From CAWUKT01 sp963923035 (lineage in GTDB: Bacteria; Bacteroidota; Bacteroidia; J057; JADKCL01): a stretch of DNA of 64,000 nucleotides. The notes beneath the pieces are model-generated. The model saw only the letters and a list, made by a program, of their open reading frames with translations. It did not search any database and was not told the origin of the DNA. Made by a program: the position numbers and the translations under genes. Positions 43,874 through 52,420 of this stretch are shown piece by piece; within the stretch, counting starts at the first letter, position 1, and every line of letters starts with the position of its first letter. Location: positions 1 to 64,000 of the forward strand of contig CAWUKT010000012.1 in the NCBI GenBank assembly GCA_963923035.1, written 5' to 3'.

Positions 43874-45268
43874 ATGGACATTCAATTCCTCCAAGCCATT
43901 CCTGACCTCGCGGACGTTCCCGAGGACCAGTTGCAATGGTTCATAGATGCCGGCGAACTCCACCACTACGAAGTCGGCGAATACCTCTTTCAAAAGGGAA
44001 CGCCCACCGAGCACCTCCACATCATCGTCAGCGGCGAATTTCGCCTCTCGCTTCCCCAGAAAGATGGGGTTCAGTTGATGGGAGACATGGTGCCGGGGGA
44101 AATCACGGGCGTCCTGCCCTATTCCCGGATGAAGGCCGCGACGGGATTCGGAGAAGCCAAGGTCAAATCATCTGTTTTTTGTCTGCACCGTTCCCAGTTC
44201 AAAGCGATGATCCGGGACCACTACGAATTGACAGCTGCCTTCGTCCACAAGATGACGAGCCGGGTCCGGAGCTTTACTTCTTTCCAGCTTCAGAACGAGA
44301 AGTTGGTGTCCCTCGGCAAGCTCTCCGCCGGCTTGGCCCACGAACTCAACAACCCGGCTTCGGCCATCGTTCGGAGCGCCAAAGCCCTCCAAGAACACCT
44401 CCAACTGGTTCCCGAGAACTTCAAGCAGGTGATGAAAATCCAAGCCACGGAGGAACAAATCGACGCCGTGAACCAGTTGTTGTTTTCGCGGATTGGGAGT
44501 GGAACCCGGCCCGAGCTGAGCCTGATGGAGCGGACCGAAGCCGAGGACGACATGGCCGATTGGCTGGAAGACCACGGTTTTGAAGATGGCTACGAAGTGG
44601 CCGAGACCATGGTGGATTTCGGCTTTTCCCCCGATGATTTTGAGGTGGTGACGGAGCAAATTCCGGCGGAGGCTTTTCCGGCTGTGATCAAATGGATCGA
44701 CGACAACCTGACCACCGACAAGATGGTCGGTGAAATCGAGGAGGCTGCGTCCCGCATCGCCGAACTGGTCCAGTCCGTCAAGGGCTATACCCACATGGAC
44801 CGCGCCAATGCCATCCAGGCTGTCGACCTGCACCCCGGATTGAAGAGCACGCTGACGATGCTCGGCCACAAAATCAAACAAAACCAGGTCCAGATCGAGC
44901 AGAACTTTGATCCCGAACTGAACCCGGTGGAAGGCTCCCCCGGGGAACTGAATCAGGTTTTCACCAACCTCATCGACAACGCCCTCGACGCCATGGAAGG
45001 CAAGGGGGGGACCCTGCGCCTGTGGACCCGCAACGATGGTCCCTACGTCAAACTCGACATTCAGGACAGCGGGAGCGGAATTTCGGAAGAGCACATCAAG
45101 AGCATTTTCGATCCCTTTTTCACCACGAAGGAAATGGGCAAAGGAACCGGCATGGGCCTGGACCTGGTCCAAAAAATTGTGACCCGCCACAAAGGCATCA
45201 TCGAAGTGGAGTCCGAGCCGGGTAAAACCATTTTCTCTGTTTGTTTGCCCGCCCAAAAAACCAATTGA
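43874..45268 (+). CDS. Histidine kinase with cyclic-nucleotide-type sensor domain
   Basis: A 464-residue cytoplasmic kinase. Residues 10-130 form a cNMP-binding-type domain (YLFQKGTPTEHLHIIVSGEF); SAGLAHELNNPASAI (151-165) is the H-box with His156; the ATPase has NLIDNALDAM, DSGSGI, and GTGMGLDLVQKIV. It should autophosphorylate in response to a small ligand and pass phosphate to the regulator fused in the next gene, 12 bases downstream. The phosphate-binding cassette (GEITGVLPYSRM) is not fully canonical, so the ligand is uncertain. Confidence 0.92.
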   Translation: MDIQFLQAIPDLADVPEDQLQWFIDAGELHHYEVGEYLFQKGTPTEHLHIIVSGEFRLSLPQKDGVQLMGDMVPGEITGVLPYSRMKAATGFGEAKVKSSVFCLHRSQFKAMIRDHYELTAAFVHKMTSRVRSFTSFQLQNEKLVSLGKLSAGLAHELNNPASAIVRSAKALQEHLQLVPENFKQVMKIQATEEQIDAVNQLLFSRIGSGTRPELSLMERTEAEDDMADWLEDHGFEDGYEVAETMVDFGFSPDDFEVVTEQIPAEAFPAVIKWIDDNLTTDKMVGEIEEAASRIAELVQSVKGYTHMDRANAIQAVDLHPGLKSTLTMLGHKIKQNQVQIEQNFDPELNPVEGSPGELNQVFTNLIDNALDAMEGKGGTLRLWTRNDGPYVKLDIQDSGSGISEEHIKSIFDPFFTTKEMGKGTGMGLDLVQKIVTRHKGIIEVESEPGKTIFSVCLPAQKTN

Positions 45269-45280
45269 ACCTCGTAAAAC

Positions 45281-46948
45281 ATGGATAAGAAGAAACCCAT
45301 CATTTTCACCGTTGACGACGATCCCCAGGTCCTGCGTTCCATCGTGCGCGACTTGCGTTCTCAATACCGGAAAGAATACCGCATCATCAGCACCGAGTCG
45401 GCGAATGAGGCCCTGGAAGCCCTGGCCGAGCTCAAGAAGAAAGGAGAGGACATCGCCCTCCTGTTGTCCGATCAGCGGATGCCGGAAATGCTCGGCGTTG
45501 ACTACCTGGAGAAGGCGCGACTCCTCTTCCCGGCGGCCCGCCGGGTCCTGCTCACGGCCTATTCGGACATTGAGGCCGCGATCAAGGCCATCAACGATGT
45601 GCAACTCGACTATTACCTCCTCAAGCCGTGGAACCCGCCGGAGGAGAAGCTGTTTCCCGTCCTGAACGACCTGCTGGAAGAATGGCAGGCCAATTTCCGC
45701 CCGACTTTCCGTGGATTGCGGGTCATGGGCCTCCAATATTCGCCCAAGTCCCACGACATCAAGGACTTTTTGAGCGGCAACCTCTTTCCCTACAAGTGGA
45801 TCGACGTGGAAGAAGACCCCGAGGCGGCCCCGCTCATGGAGCTGCACGGGCTGGAACGGTCCGATTTGCCGGTCGTGATTTTTGAGGATGGGAAATTGTT
45901 CAAACAACCCTCCCCGCAGGAAATCGCCCAGAACCTGGGATTGAATCCCAAGCCGACCGCCGAAATGTACGATGTGGTCATCATTGGGGCGGGACCGGCC
46001 GGTCTGGGAGCGGCCGTGTATGGCGGTTCCGAAGGTTTGAAAACGATGTTGATTGAAAAGCGGGCTCCCGGCGGACAGGCCGGAACCAGTTCCCGCATTG
46101 AGAATTACCTGGGCTTTCCGAAGGGATTGAGTGGGGCGGAATTGTCACGGCGGGCCATCACTCAGGCCACGCGCTTCGGGATTGATTTTCTTTCGCCCCA
46201 GGAAGTCGTGGAAGTGACTGTGAACCATCCCTACAAGACGCTGAAACTGCGGGATGGCAGCGAAGTCAATACCAAGGCGGTGATCATTTCGACCGGCGTT
46301 GACTACCGGAAATTGCCCGCCAAAAACATCGACCAGTTCTCCGGGGCTGGGGTTTACTACGGCGCTGCAACCACGGAAGCCCGGGCTACCATCGGGCAGG
46401 ACGTGTACATCGTCGGGGGCGGCAACTCCGCCGGCCAGGGGGCCATGTACCTCAGCCAATTTGCCCACAAGGTCTACATCGTGATCCGCACCGAGACCCT
46501 CAAAGGGTCGATGTCGTCCTACCTGATCGAGCAGATCGCCCAGACCGACAACATCGAATTGATCATCAACACGAATGTAACCGAAGTCCACGGCGAAGAC
46601 CGCATCACCCACCTCACCCTCGCCGATCGGGAGGGCGAGAATCCCCGGAAGGTCAAGGCGTGCGCCTTGTTCGTATTCATTGGGGCCCGGCCCTATACGG
46701 ACTGGTTGGAAGGGGTGGTCCTGAAGAATGAGCGCGGCTTCGTGGCTACGGGCCGCGACCTGTTGGGCTTCGAGGACTACCGCAAGGAGTGGAAGCTGGA
46801 CCGCGATCCGCACCTCCTGGAGACGAGCACCCCCGGTGTCTTCGCCGCCGGCGACGTCCGGATGAACTCGATGGCCCGGGTCGCCTCTGCCGTAGGCGAA
46901 GGTGCCATGGCCATCAGCTTTGTGCACCGCTTTTTGCGGGAGGTGTAG
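45281..46948 (+). CDS. Response regulator fused to thioredoxin-reductase-like flavoprotein, redox cysteines missing
   Basis: A 555-residue fusion. Residues 1-130 are a receiver (acidic Asp12/Asp13, phosphoacceptor Asp64 in LLLSDQRMPEM, Lys115 in LLKPW). Residues 145-225 are a thioredoxin/glutaredoxin-like fold in which the CPxC position reads SPKS (154-157). Residues 230-555 are a thioredoxin-reductase-type flavoprotein with VVIIGAGPAGLGAAVY (FAD), VYIVGGGNSAGQGAMYLS (NADPH) and FAAGDVRMNSM; the usual CxxC site reads GAATT (361-365). So the fold and cofactor sites are kept but both dithiol centres are lost. Kinase/fusion pairs of this kind are known in genomes; what the flavoprotein does is open. 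Confidence 0.92.
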   Translation: MDKKKPIIFTVDDDPQVLRSIVRDLRSQYRKEYRIISTESANEALEALAELKKKGEDIALLLSDQRMPEMLGVDYLEKARLLFPAARRVLLTAYSDIEAAIKAINDVQLDYYLLKPWNPPEEKLFPVLNDLLEEWQANFRPTFRGLRVMGLQYSPKSHDIKDFLSGNLFPYKWIDVEEDPEAAPLMELHGLERSDLPVVIFEDGKLFKQPSPQEIAQNLGLNPKPTAEMYDVVIIGAGPAGLGAAVYGGSEGLKTMLIEKRAPGGQAGTSSRIENYLGFPKGLSGAELSRRAITQATRFGIDFLSPQEVVEVTVNHPYKTLKLRDGSEVNTKAVIISTGVDYRKLPAKNIDQFSGAGVYYGAATTEARATIGQDVYIVGGGNSAGQGAMYLSQFAHKVYIVIRTETLKGSMSSYLIEQIAQTDNIELIINTNVTEVHGEDRITHLTLADREGENPRKVKACALFVFIGARPYTDWLEGVVLKNERGFVATGRDLLGFEDYRKEWKLDRDPHLLETSTPGVFAAGDVRMNSMARVASAVGEGAMAISFVHRFLREV

Positions 46949-46951
46949 GGA

Positions 46952-47962
46952 TCACTCCCCATAAATCCCCACCACCGGCGCCACATCGCCGTCCCGGTAA
47001 TACCCCCGGTACATCCCCGCAGTATTGAACTGCATGGTCACATTGCCCTTGCGGTCAATGCCGATCACACCGCCGGTACCACCGGCATCTTGGAGCGTTT
47101 GGTGGACCACGGCCTTCGCGGCCTTGTCCAGCGACTCGCCCTTGTACGCCATGCGGGCGTGGATGTCGTGCGCAACCGCATAGCGGATGAAGTATTCGCC
47201 GTGGCCGGTGCAGCTGATCGCACAGGTGGCATCGTTGGCGTAGGTGCCGGCGCCGATGACCGGGGAATCCCCGATCCGTGCCCAACGCTTGTTGGTCATG
47301 CCGCCCGTCGAAGTGCCCGCGGCCAGGTGGCCGTATTGGTCGAGGACCGCCACGCCGACCGTCCCGAATTTGTAATCGTCTTCTTCCGAAGGAAAGACAC
47401 TTCCTTCATCGCCTTGCTTGGATTCCCGATCAATCGCCCGTTTCAGGGACTTTTTGCGGCGGTCCGTCGCGAAGTAGGCGGGATCGACCATTTCAAGGCC
47501 ATTCAGCTCGGCGAATTCCTCCGCGCCTTCCCGTGCCAACATCACGTGGGGACTTTGTTCCATGACTGCCCGGGCGGCGGAAATCGGATGCTTGACCGTC
47601 GTGACCCCCGCGACGGCACCGGCCATTTGGGTGGTGCCATCCATGATGCTGGCATCAAGTTCATTGCGGCCTTCGTGGGTGAAGACCGCGCCCCGGCCCG
47701 CATTGAACAGCGGCGAATCTTCCAGCAGCCAGATACATTGTTCCACCACATCCAACGCCTTTTCCCCGTCCGCAAGCATCTGGTGCCCTTTTTTCAAGAC
47801 CTCTCCCAATTTCTCCCGGTATTTCGCTTCCCGCTCTTCCGTCATGTTCTTTTTCAAAATCGTACCCGCTCCTCCGTGAATCACAATCCCGAATTGAGGG
47901 CGGGGGAGGGGCGTGACATGGAGAAAAGAGAGGGCGAGGAGGAGGAACAACAGTTTCTTCAT
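46952..47962 (-). CDS. Isoaspartyl peptidase / L-asparaginase (Ntn-hydrolase)
   Basis: A 336-residue exported enzyme of the plant-type asparaginase family. Signal peptide about 1-19, then FGIVIHGGAGT, NAGRGAVFTHEGRNELDASIMDG, and KFGTVGVAVLDQYGHLAAGTSTGG, where the Thr of GTVG becomes the N-terminal nucleophile after self-cleavage. It would split isoaspartyl dipeptides or asparagine in the periplasm. Converges on the flavoprotein gene with only 3 bases between stops. Confidence 0.93.
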   Translation of the reverse strand: MKKLLFLLLALSFLHVTPLPRPQFGIVIHGGAGTILKKNMTEEREAKYREKLGEVLKKGHQMLADGEKALDVVEQCIWLLEDSPLFNAGRGAVFTHEGRNELDASIMDGTTQMAGAVAGVTTVKHPISAARAVMEQSPHVMLAREGAEEFAELNGLEMVDPAYFATDRRKKSLKRAIDRESKQGDEGSVFPSEEDDYKFGTVGVAVLDQYGHLAAGTSTGGMTNKRWARIGDSPVIGAGTYANDATCAISCTGHGEYFIRYAVAHDIHARMAYKGESLDKAAKAVVHQTLQDAGGTGGVIGIDRKGNVTMQFNTAGMYRGYYRDGDVAPVVGIYGE

Positions 47963-48231
47963 GGTTTTAAAATAAAGGTTTGGGGCCAGTGAACAAAGCC
48001 GCTGGCGGCAATCGAATGAAGAACGGACAGTGAGGAGGATTCCCTACCCCCCCAACCCGCATTCATCCCCGCCTCCATTTTCCGCCCGCCACCCGACATT
48101 CCTCCCGGATAGGAGACGAATTCCCAAGGATTAGACGCAAAGAAGGTATAAAGGTGTAGCGCATATCTGGCGAAAAGTGCTATATTGATCCTGACGAATT
48201 ATTTTTTTAAGGCTTTTATTGAAGTAACGTA

Positions 48232-50403
48232 ATGGAAAATCAAGTAGTTCCCCAAGAGGGGACCCACGAGGCTGTACAAGAACGTACAGGCCACCCCCTG
48301 AGCGCAAGCCAGGGAGGCATCAGTTTACCCCCGCCGCCAGTCCAATTGTCTTGCAGTGACACGTCCTCCTGGTCAGCGAGCATTTCTGGAAGTGGCGCTC
48401 CCAGCCAGTTGATGGCCTGCGGGCATCCCGCCACTGGCAGGGTGGTCCAGCGGATGATCGACAAGGACGTTCCCGCGGAGGCAAAGAGCGACCTCCAGAA
48501 GCTGAAGGAGTACGTATATGCCACGCCGATCAACAACCGGGGACAGACCTTCGAGCAGGCGGCATTGGGAAATGATCTGGGGGTATTGGTGAATAGCATC
48601 GCCGAGGGACTGAAGGATGGGAATGTTGAAAGGGTACTTGCCGCAATAGGGATGGTACGGGACAGGGTAAACAGACTGGAAAGTCAGGAGCCGGTCCACC
48701 CCAACAAGGTTTGGGGAAAAAACAAAGTCAGCGAGGCCACCCAGCACGAGGCCCCGTTTTCCATTTCCCGCACTCCGGAAAGTGACGGGACCGCCAGAAA
48801 AATCCAGCAAGGAGTCCTCAAGCACAAGGGCTGGCAGGGAACCAAATTCATGTTGGGGGTATTGGCCGCGCCCAATGGGCAGTTCATCGTGGGAGTGTCG
48901 GGAGGAGGCAATGGCCAGACGGACATAGTGAAGGAAGTGGCGAAAGGATGGAAAATTCCCCTGTTGGGGGGCGAAGTGTACGGTACGGGAGACATTGCCA
49001 AGCAGGACCGAAGTGAGTATGAACAATCGGCTGCGAACCATGTCCACGATCATCACCATGAGATGCAAAAGGCAGGAAGAGACCCCATCTTCGACTATGC
49101 TGGCCCCAACCGAATTGAGCGCCAAAGAACTGCCGACAAGACCGATCTGGGCTCCTACGTTGCCGCTTGCGCTGCTCCAGTGGTAATTTCCATCGCGCAC
49201 CAGCACCCCAATCTCTTCCAAGGGCAAAAGATTCTCGGCCTGACCGAAGTCTGGATCGCCCTGAAAGACTCCTCCCAAGTCATGGTCTACAATACCGAGA
49301 CCGGCCACGGGGACAAATTCAACAAGGACGATTCCGATGTCCCCTCCTGCCACGTATGCCAGATGCAATTGGAGCCCGTCGCGAAGAAGGTCGTGAAACT
49401 GGAGCGGGAAGGGATCTTGGCGGGTTTGCAGCAAAATTTACAGGAGGGAGCGGATTTGATTGCCAAGTCCAAGATCGAATTGGAGCAGCTGGGAAAATTG
49501 AAAGCGGCCAACCAGGCGGAGGCAGATAAGATTCCGGGCCTGGAAGACCTCATCCACCAATCTCAAACGGAGACCAGTCGTCTCCAGGATGAGATCCGGC
49601 AGAAGAATTCATTGGCCCGTCGAAAGGAGAGTGAAATATCCGTACTGAAGCAGAAGGTCAAAAAGGCCGAGAGGGCCATCAAGAAGGAGGAGGACAATAT
49701 CAACAAACAAGACGGCATTCTAAAGAGCCAAAAGGCCCAAGGAAACCGCCGCGATTTCCTGGAGAAACAGATCAAAGGATTGAGCGAAGAAGTGACGACC
49801 CTTGAGCAGGAAATCGAGACCCTGAACAACACCGGCACGTTCCTGAATGGCTACAAAGCCTGGTACGAAAAGGCGAAGCAGCTCAACAAAGCCCACGGTC
49901 TGGGACTGGGAGATAACAATGAAGCGCTGAAACAAGTCCCAAATGCCATGCGGTTGCAGGCGGAAAAAAGAAAAGACGCTCGGTCACAACACCAAGGCGA
50001 ATTGAATAGCCTTCCCACGGATGACGAGATCAAGGAGACCGCCGAGAAAGCCCTCGCCTCCAAAAAGCTGTCCAATAAGAAGCTCAACGGGCTGGACGGT
50101 CCGGAGTCCTACAGGAAGGACCTGAAACAAGCCCAGGATGCCCTCGATCAACTCGAAACCGAAGTGGCGACCCTCCGCACTGAAGTCAAGGGTTTGAAGG
50201 ACAAGGTGGACCAGGAGCAAGGCCAAACCGACAAATTGGAAGAATCCTTGGCTGAACCCCGCGCAGCGAAGAAGGCCATCCGGGACAATGACCGCGAAAT
50301 CCGGAAAAAGACCAAGCTGATCAAGGACACCGAAGCCCAAATGGAACTGGACACCCTCCGCGTCCAGGGCACCCAGGCCGGCATGGCTGCCATCGGCCTC
50401 TAG
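48232..50403 (+). CDS. PVQL-tail protein with deaminase-like domain and long coiled coil
   Basis: A 723-residue protein without signal peptide. Residues 1-76 are a disordered tail (GGISLPPPPVQLS, then TGRVVQRM) like those at 34996 and 52421. Residues about 200-385 look like a nucleic-acid deaminase fold: KFMLGVLAAPNGQFIVGVSG (paired strands), AACAAPVVISIA (311-322, Cys313), a VWIALKDSSQVMVYNTETG strand and PSCHVCQ (371-377, Cys373 and Cys376). The usual HAE/CAE Glu is Ala here, so it may be inactive, or the Glu may come from elsewhere. Residues about 385-720 are a long charged coiled coil. The middle also has a His-rich HVHDHHHEM. Possible injected or polymorphic toxin-like cargo; no immunity gene is obvious. 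Ends in a bidirectional terminator shared with ffh. Confidence 0.75.
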   Translation: MENQVVPQEGTHEAVQERTGHPLSASQGGISLPPPPVQLSCSDTSSWSASISGSGAPSQLMACGHPATGRVVQRMIDKDVPAEAKSDLQKLKEYVYATPINNRGQTFEQAALGNDLGVLVNSIAEGLKDGNVERVLAAIGMVRDRVNRLESQEPVHPNKVWGKNKVSEATQHEAPFSISRTPESDGTARKIQQGVLKHKGWQGTKFMLGVLAAPNGQFIVGVSGGGNGQTDIVKEVAKGWKIPLLGGEVYGTGDIAKQDRSEYEQSAANHVHDHHHEMQKAGRDPIFDYAGPNRIERQRTADKTDLGSYVAACAAPVVISIAHQHPNLFQGQKILGLTEVWIALKDSSQVMVYNTETGHGDKFNKDDSDVPSCHVCQMQLEPVAKKVVKLEREGILAGLQQNLQEGADLIAKSKIELEQLGKLKAANQAEADKIPGLEDLIHQSQTETSRLQDEIRQKNSLARRKESEISVLKQKVKKAERAIKKEEDNINKQDGILKSQKAQGNRRDFLEKQIKGLSEEVTTLEQEIETLNNTGTFLNGYKAWYEKAKQLNKAHGLGLGDNNEALKQVPNAMRLQAEKRKDARSQHQGELNSLPTDDEIKETAEKALASKKLSNKKLNGLDGPESYRKDLKQAQDALDQLETEVATLRTEVKGLKDKVDQEQGQTDKLEESLAEPRAAKKAIRDNDREIRKKTKLIKDTEAQMELDTLRVQGTQAGMAAIGL

Positions 50404-50416
50404 ATCCCAAAAAGAA

Positions 50417-50448
50417 ACCGGGCCGATGGATCACTCCATCGGCCCGGT
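50417..50448. terminator. Bidirectional terminator
   Basis: Perfect 14-bp stem ACCGGGCCGATGGA / TCCATCGGCCCGGT with a 4-base loop between the ends of two convergent genes. Confidence 0.9.
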
Positions 50449-50470
50449 CAATATCTTCTTCGAACAAACC

Positions 50471-51811
50471 CTACTTCTGTCCCCGCAGGAACGGCAAGTT
50501 CTTCATGCTCATGCCCTTCTTGTTCAGCTTGTTCATCGTTTTCATCATCTTCTTCATCTGCCCAAACTGCTTCAGCAACTGGTTCACCTCCTGCACGGAG
50601 GTGCCACTGCCCTTCGCAATCCGCTTCCGCCGATTGCCATTCAACAGGGCCGGATTCGCCCGCTCCTCCTGCGTCATCGACAGCACAATCGCCTCGATGT
50701 GCTTGAACGCATCATCCGGAATATCCGCATCCTTCAGCGCCCGACCCACCCCCGGGATCATCCCCAGCAGGTCCTTCATATTCCCCATCTTCTTGATCGT
50801 CCGCAGCTGCTTCAGGAAGTCGTCGAAGTTGAACTGGTTCTTCTCGATCCGCTCCCGAATCCGCTTGTTCTCCTTCTCGTCAAACTGCTCCTGCGCAATC
50901 TCCACCAGCTTTTCCACGTCCCCCATGCCCAGAATCCGCGACGCCATACGATGCGGATAGAACTCGTCCAGCGCATCCATCTTCTCGCCCATCGACACGA
51001 ACTTGATCGGCTTGTCCACCACCGTCCGGATCGAAATCGCCGCACCACCCCGCGTATCACCGTCCAGCTTCGTCAGGACCACCCCGTCGAAGTCAAGGCG
51101 GTCGTTAAAGGCCTTCGCCGTATTCACCGCATCCTGACCCGTCATCGAGTCCACCACGAAGAGAATCTCATTCGGATCGAGCCCCTTCTTGAGACCTTGA
51201 ATCTCATCCATCATCGCCTCGTCCACCGCCAGACGACCCGCCGTATCCACGATGACCACATCGTGCGCATTCGCCTTCGCAAACTTCACGCCCGCCTTCG
51301 CGATCTTCAGCGGATCCTTATTGTCCTGGTCCTTGTAGATCCCCGCATTCACCTGCTCCGCCAATACCGTCAACTGGTCGATGGCCGCCGGACGGTACAC
51401 GTCACACGCCACCAACAGCGGATTCCGGCCCTTCTTGCGCAGCCAGGACGCCAGTTTACCCGAAAAAGTCGTTTTACCCGAACCCTGAAGACCCGCAATC
51501 AAAATGATGGTCGGCGGCTTATTCGCAAAGTTTACCTTCGCCTTTTCGCCCCCCATCAGTTCCGCCAGCTCATCCTTGACGATCTTCACCATCAATTGGC
51601 TCGGCTTCACCGAAATCAGGACCTCTTCACCCAGCGCCCGCTCCTTCACCTGATTCGTGAAGTCCTTGGCCACCTTGTAGTTAACGTCCGCATCCACCAG
51701 CGCCCGGCGGATTTCCTTCATCATCTCCGCAATGTTCAGTTCCGTGATCTTATGCGATCCCTTCAGCTTCTTGAACGAGCGGTCGATCCGCGATGTTAGG
51801 TTCTCAAACAT
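50471..51811 (-). CDS. ffh: Signal recognition particle protein SRP54
   Basis: A 446-residue GTPase that binds signal sequences and 4.5S RNA and delivers ribosomes to the membrane receptor. N-domain helices, then the NG domain with LIAGLQGSGKTTFSGKLA, DVYRPAAIDQL, IVDTAGR and TKLDGDTRGG, and a C-terminal Met-rich M domain (KKMMKTMNKLNKKGMSMKNLPF) for RNA and signal-peptide binding. Length normal. ATG at 51811; a good -7 box lies at 51837-51844. Confidence 0.97.
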   Translation of the reverse strand: MFENLTSRIDRSFKKLKGSHKITELNIAEMMKEIRRALVDADVNYKVAKDFTNQVKERALGEEVLISVKPSQLMVKIVKDELAELMGGEKAKVNFANKPPTIILIAGLQGSGKTTFSGKLASWLRKKGRNPLLVACDVYRPAAIDQLTVLAEQVNAGIYKDQDNKDPLKIAKAGVKFAKANAHDVVIVDTAGRLAVDEAMMDEIQGLKKGLDPNEILFVVDSMTGQDAVNTAKAFNDRLDFDGVVLTKLDGDTRGGAAISIRTVVDKPIKFVSMGEKMDALDEFYPHRMASRILGMGDVEKLVEIAQEQFDEKENKRIRERIEKNQFNFDDFLKQLRTIKKMGNMKDLLGMIPGVGRALKDADIPDDAFKHIEAIVLSMTQEERANPALLNGNRRKRIAKGSGTSVQEVNQLLKQFGQMKKMMKTMNKLNKKGMSMKNLPFLRGQK

Positions 51812-51836
51812 ACTTTTTGTACTCTGTTACAGTCTG

Positions 51837-51844
51837 CAAAAGTA
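51837..51844 (-). promoter_or_regulatory. Probable ffh -7 promoter box
   Basis: TACTTTTG on the minus strand matches TAnnTTTG exactly, 25 bases before the ffh ATG. The dispersed repeat copy B begins about 50 bases further upstream. Confidence 0.6.
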
Positions 51845-51893
51845 GGAAAAATTGAGGAATCCCCGCGAAGGAAATCGAAGAAGAAAAGGAGAA

Positions 51894-51986
51894 GGGCGGT
51901 CCCGGCACTCCCGTGCCGGTCGGTCCCTCCGGCAGTCGCTCCACTGACGCGGGAGCTCCAACAGACGCCTCCGACACCTACCGCAA
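51894..51986 (-). repeat. Dispersed structured intergenic repeat, copy B
   Basis: Reverse-oriented copy of the element at 1-82 and 63626-63732. Begins GCGGTAGGTGTCGGAGGCG, then a GCTCC / GGAGC hairpin, core CGACTGCCGGAGGGACCG, and a CCGGCAC / GTGCCGG hairpin before GGGACCGCCC. In this copy the last hairpin is perfect. Confidence 0.85.
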
Positions 51987-52420
51987 GCCAATTTCAGAGA
52001 CCCACCGCCTGGTTTTGAAGCGCCAGTGAGCCTTCCGATACAAATCAGGACTTTCCTCCCGCTTCTGGGATTTGTATCCCTGCCCCGTCCCCGGAGCAGC
52101 TAATTTGTGTCCAGGACAATGCCTCTTTCGTCCTTTCGATGCGATGTCTCCAATCTCTTCTGGCTGGGGATAAGGGGGAAGAGGGCGATGGGTGGGACCA
52201 GTGTTCCCCGTAACGACTTCCTGGCAGGCTGAAGGCAGTTTACTGACCCTCAGTGCCTCATTCCTATGTACAGCGGAGAAGGATTGCCTCCGCTTCAGCA
52301 GAAACGCAATTCCAGGGAGGGTGCCCGCCAGGTGGCCTCCCTGTCGGTACAACTGAATTTTACCTGGGCGTATCCGCGCCCGGGTCGGCACCATTTTTCA
52401 CTAACTATTCACAATTTGAC
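51987..52420. other. Intergenic region, no gene seen
   Basis: About 430 bases upstream of the third PVQL-tail gene. Some open frames exist but none with convincing composition. No clear promoter box or palindrome found. Confidence 0.5.

Noticed and set aside
50426..51799. Long open frame antisense to ffh (457 codons)
   Set aside because: Composition is dominated by His, Arg and Leu, as expected from the reverse of a high-GC coding strand; ffh itself is certain.
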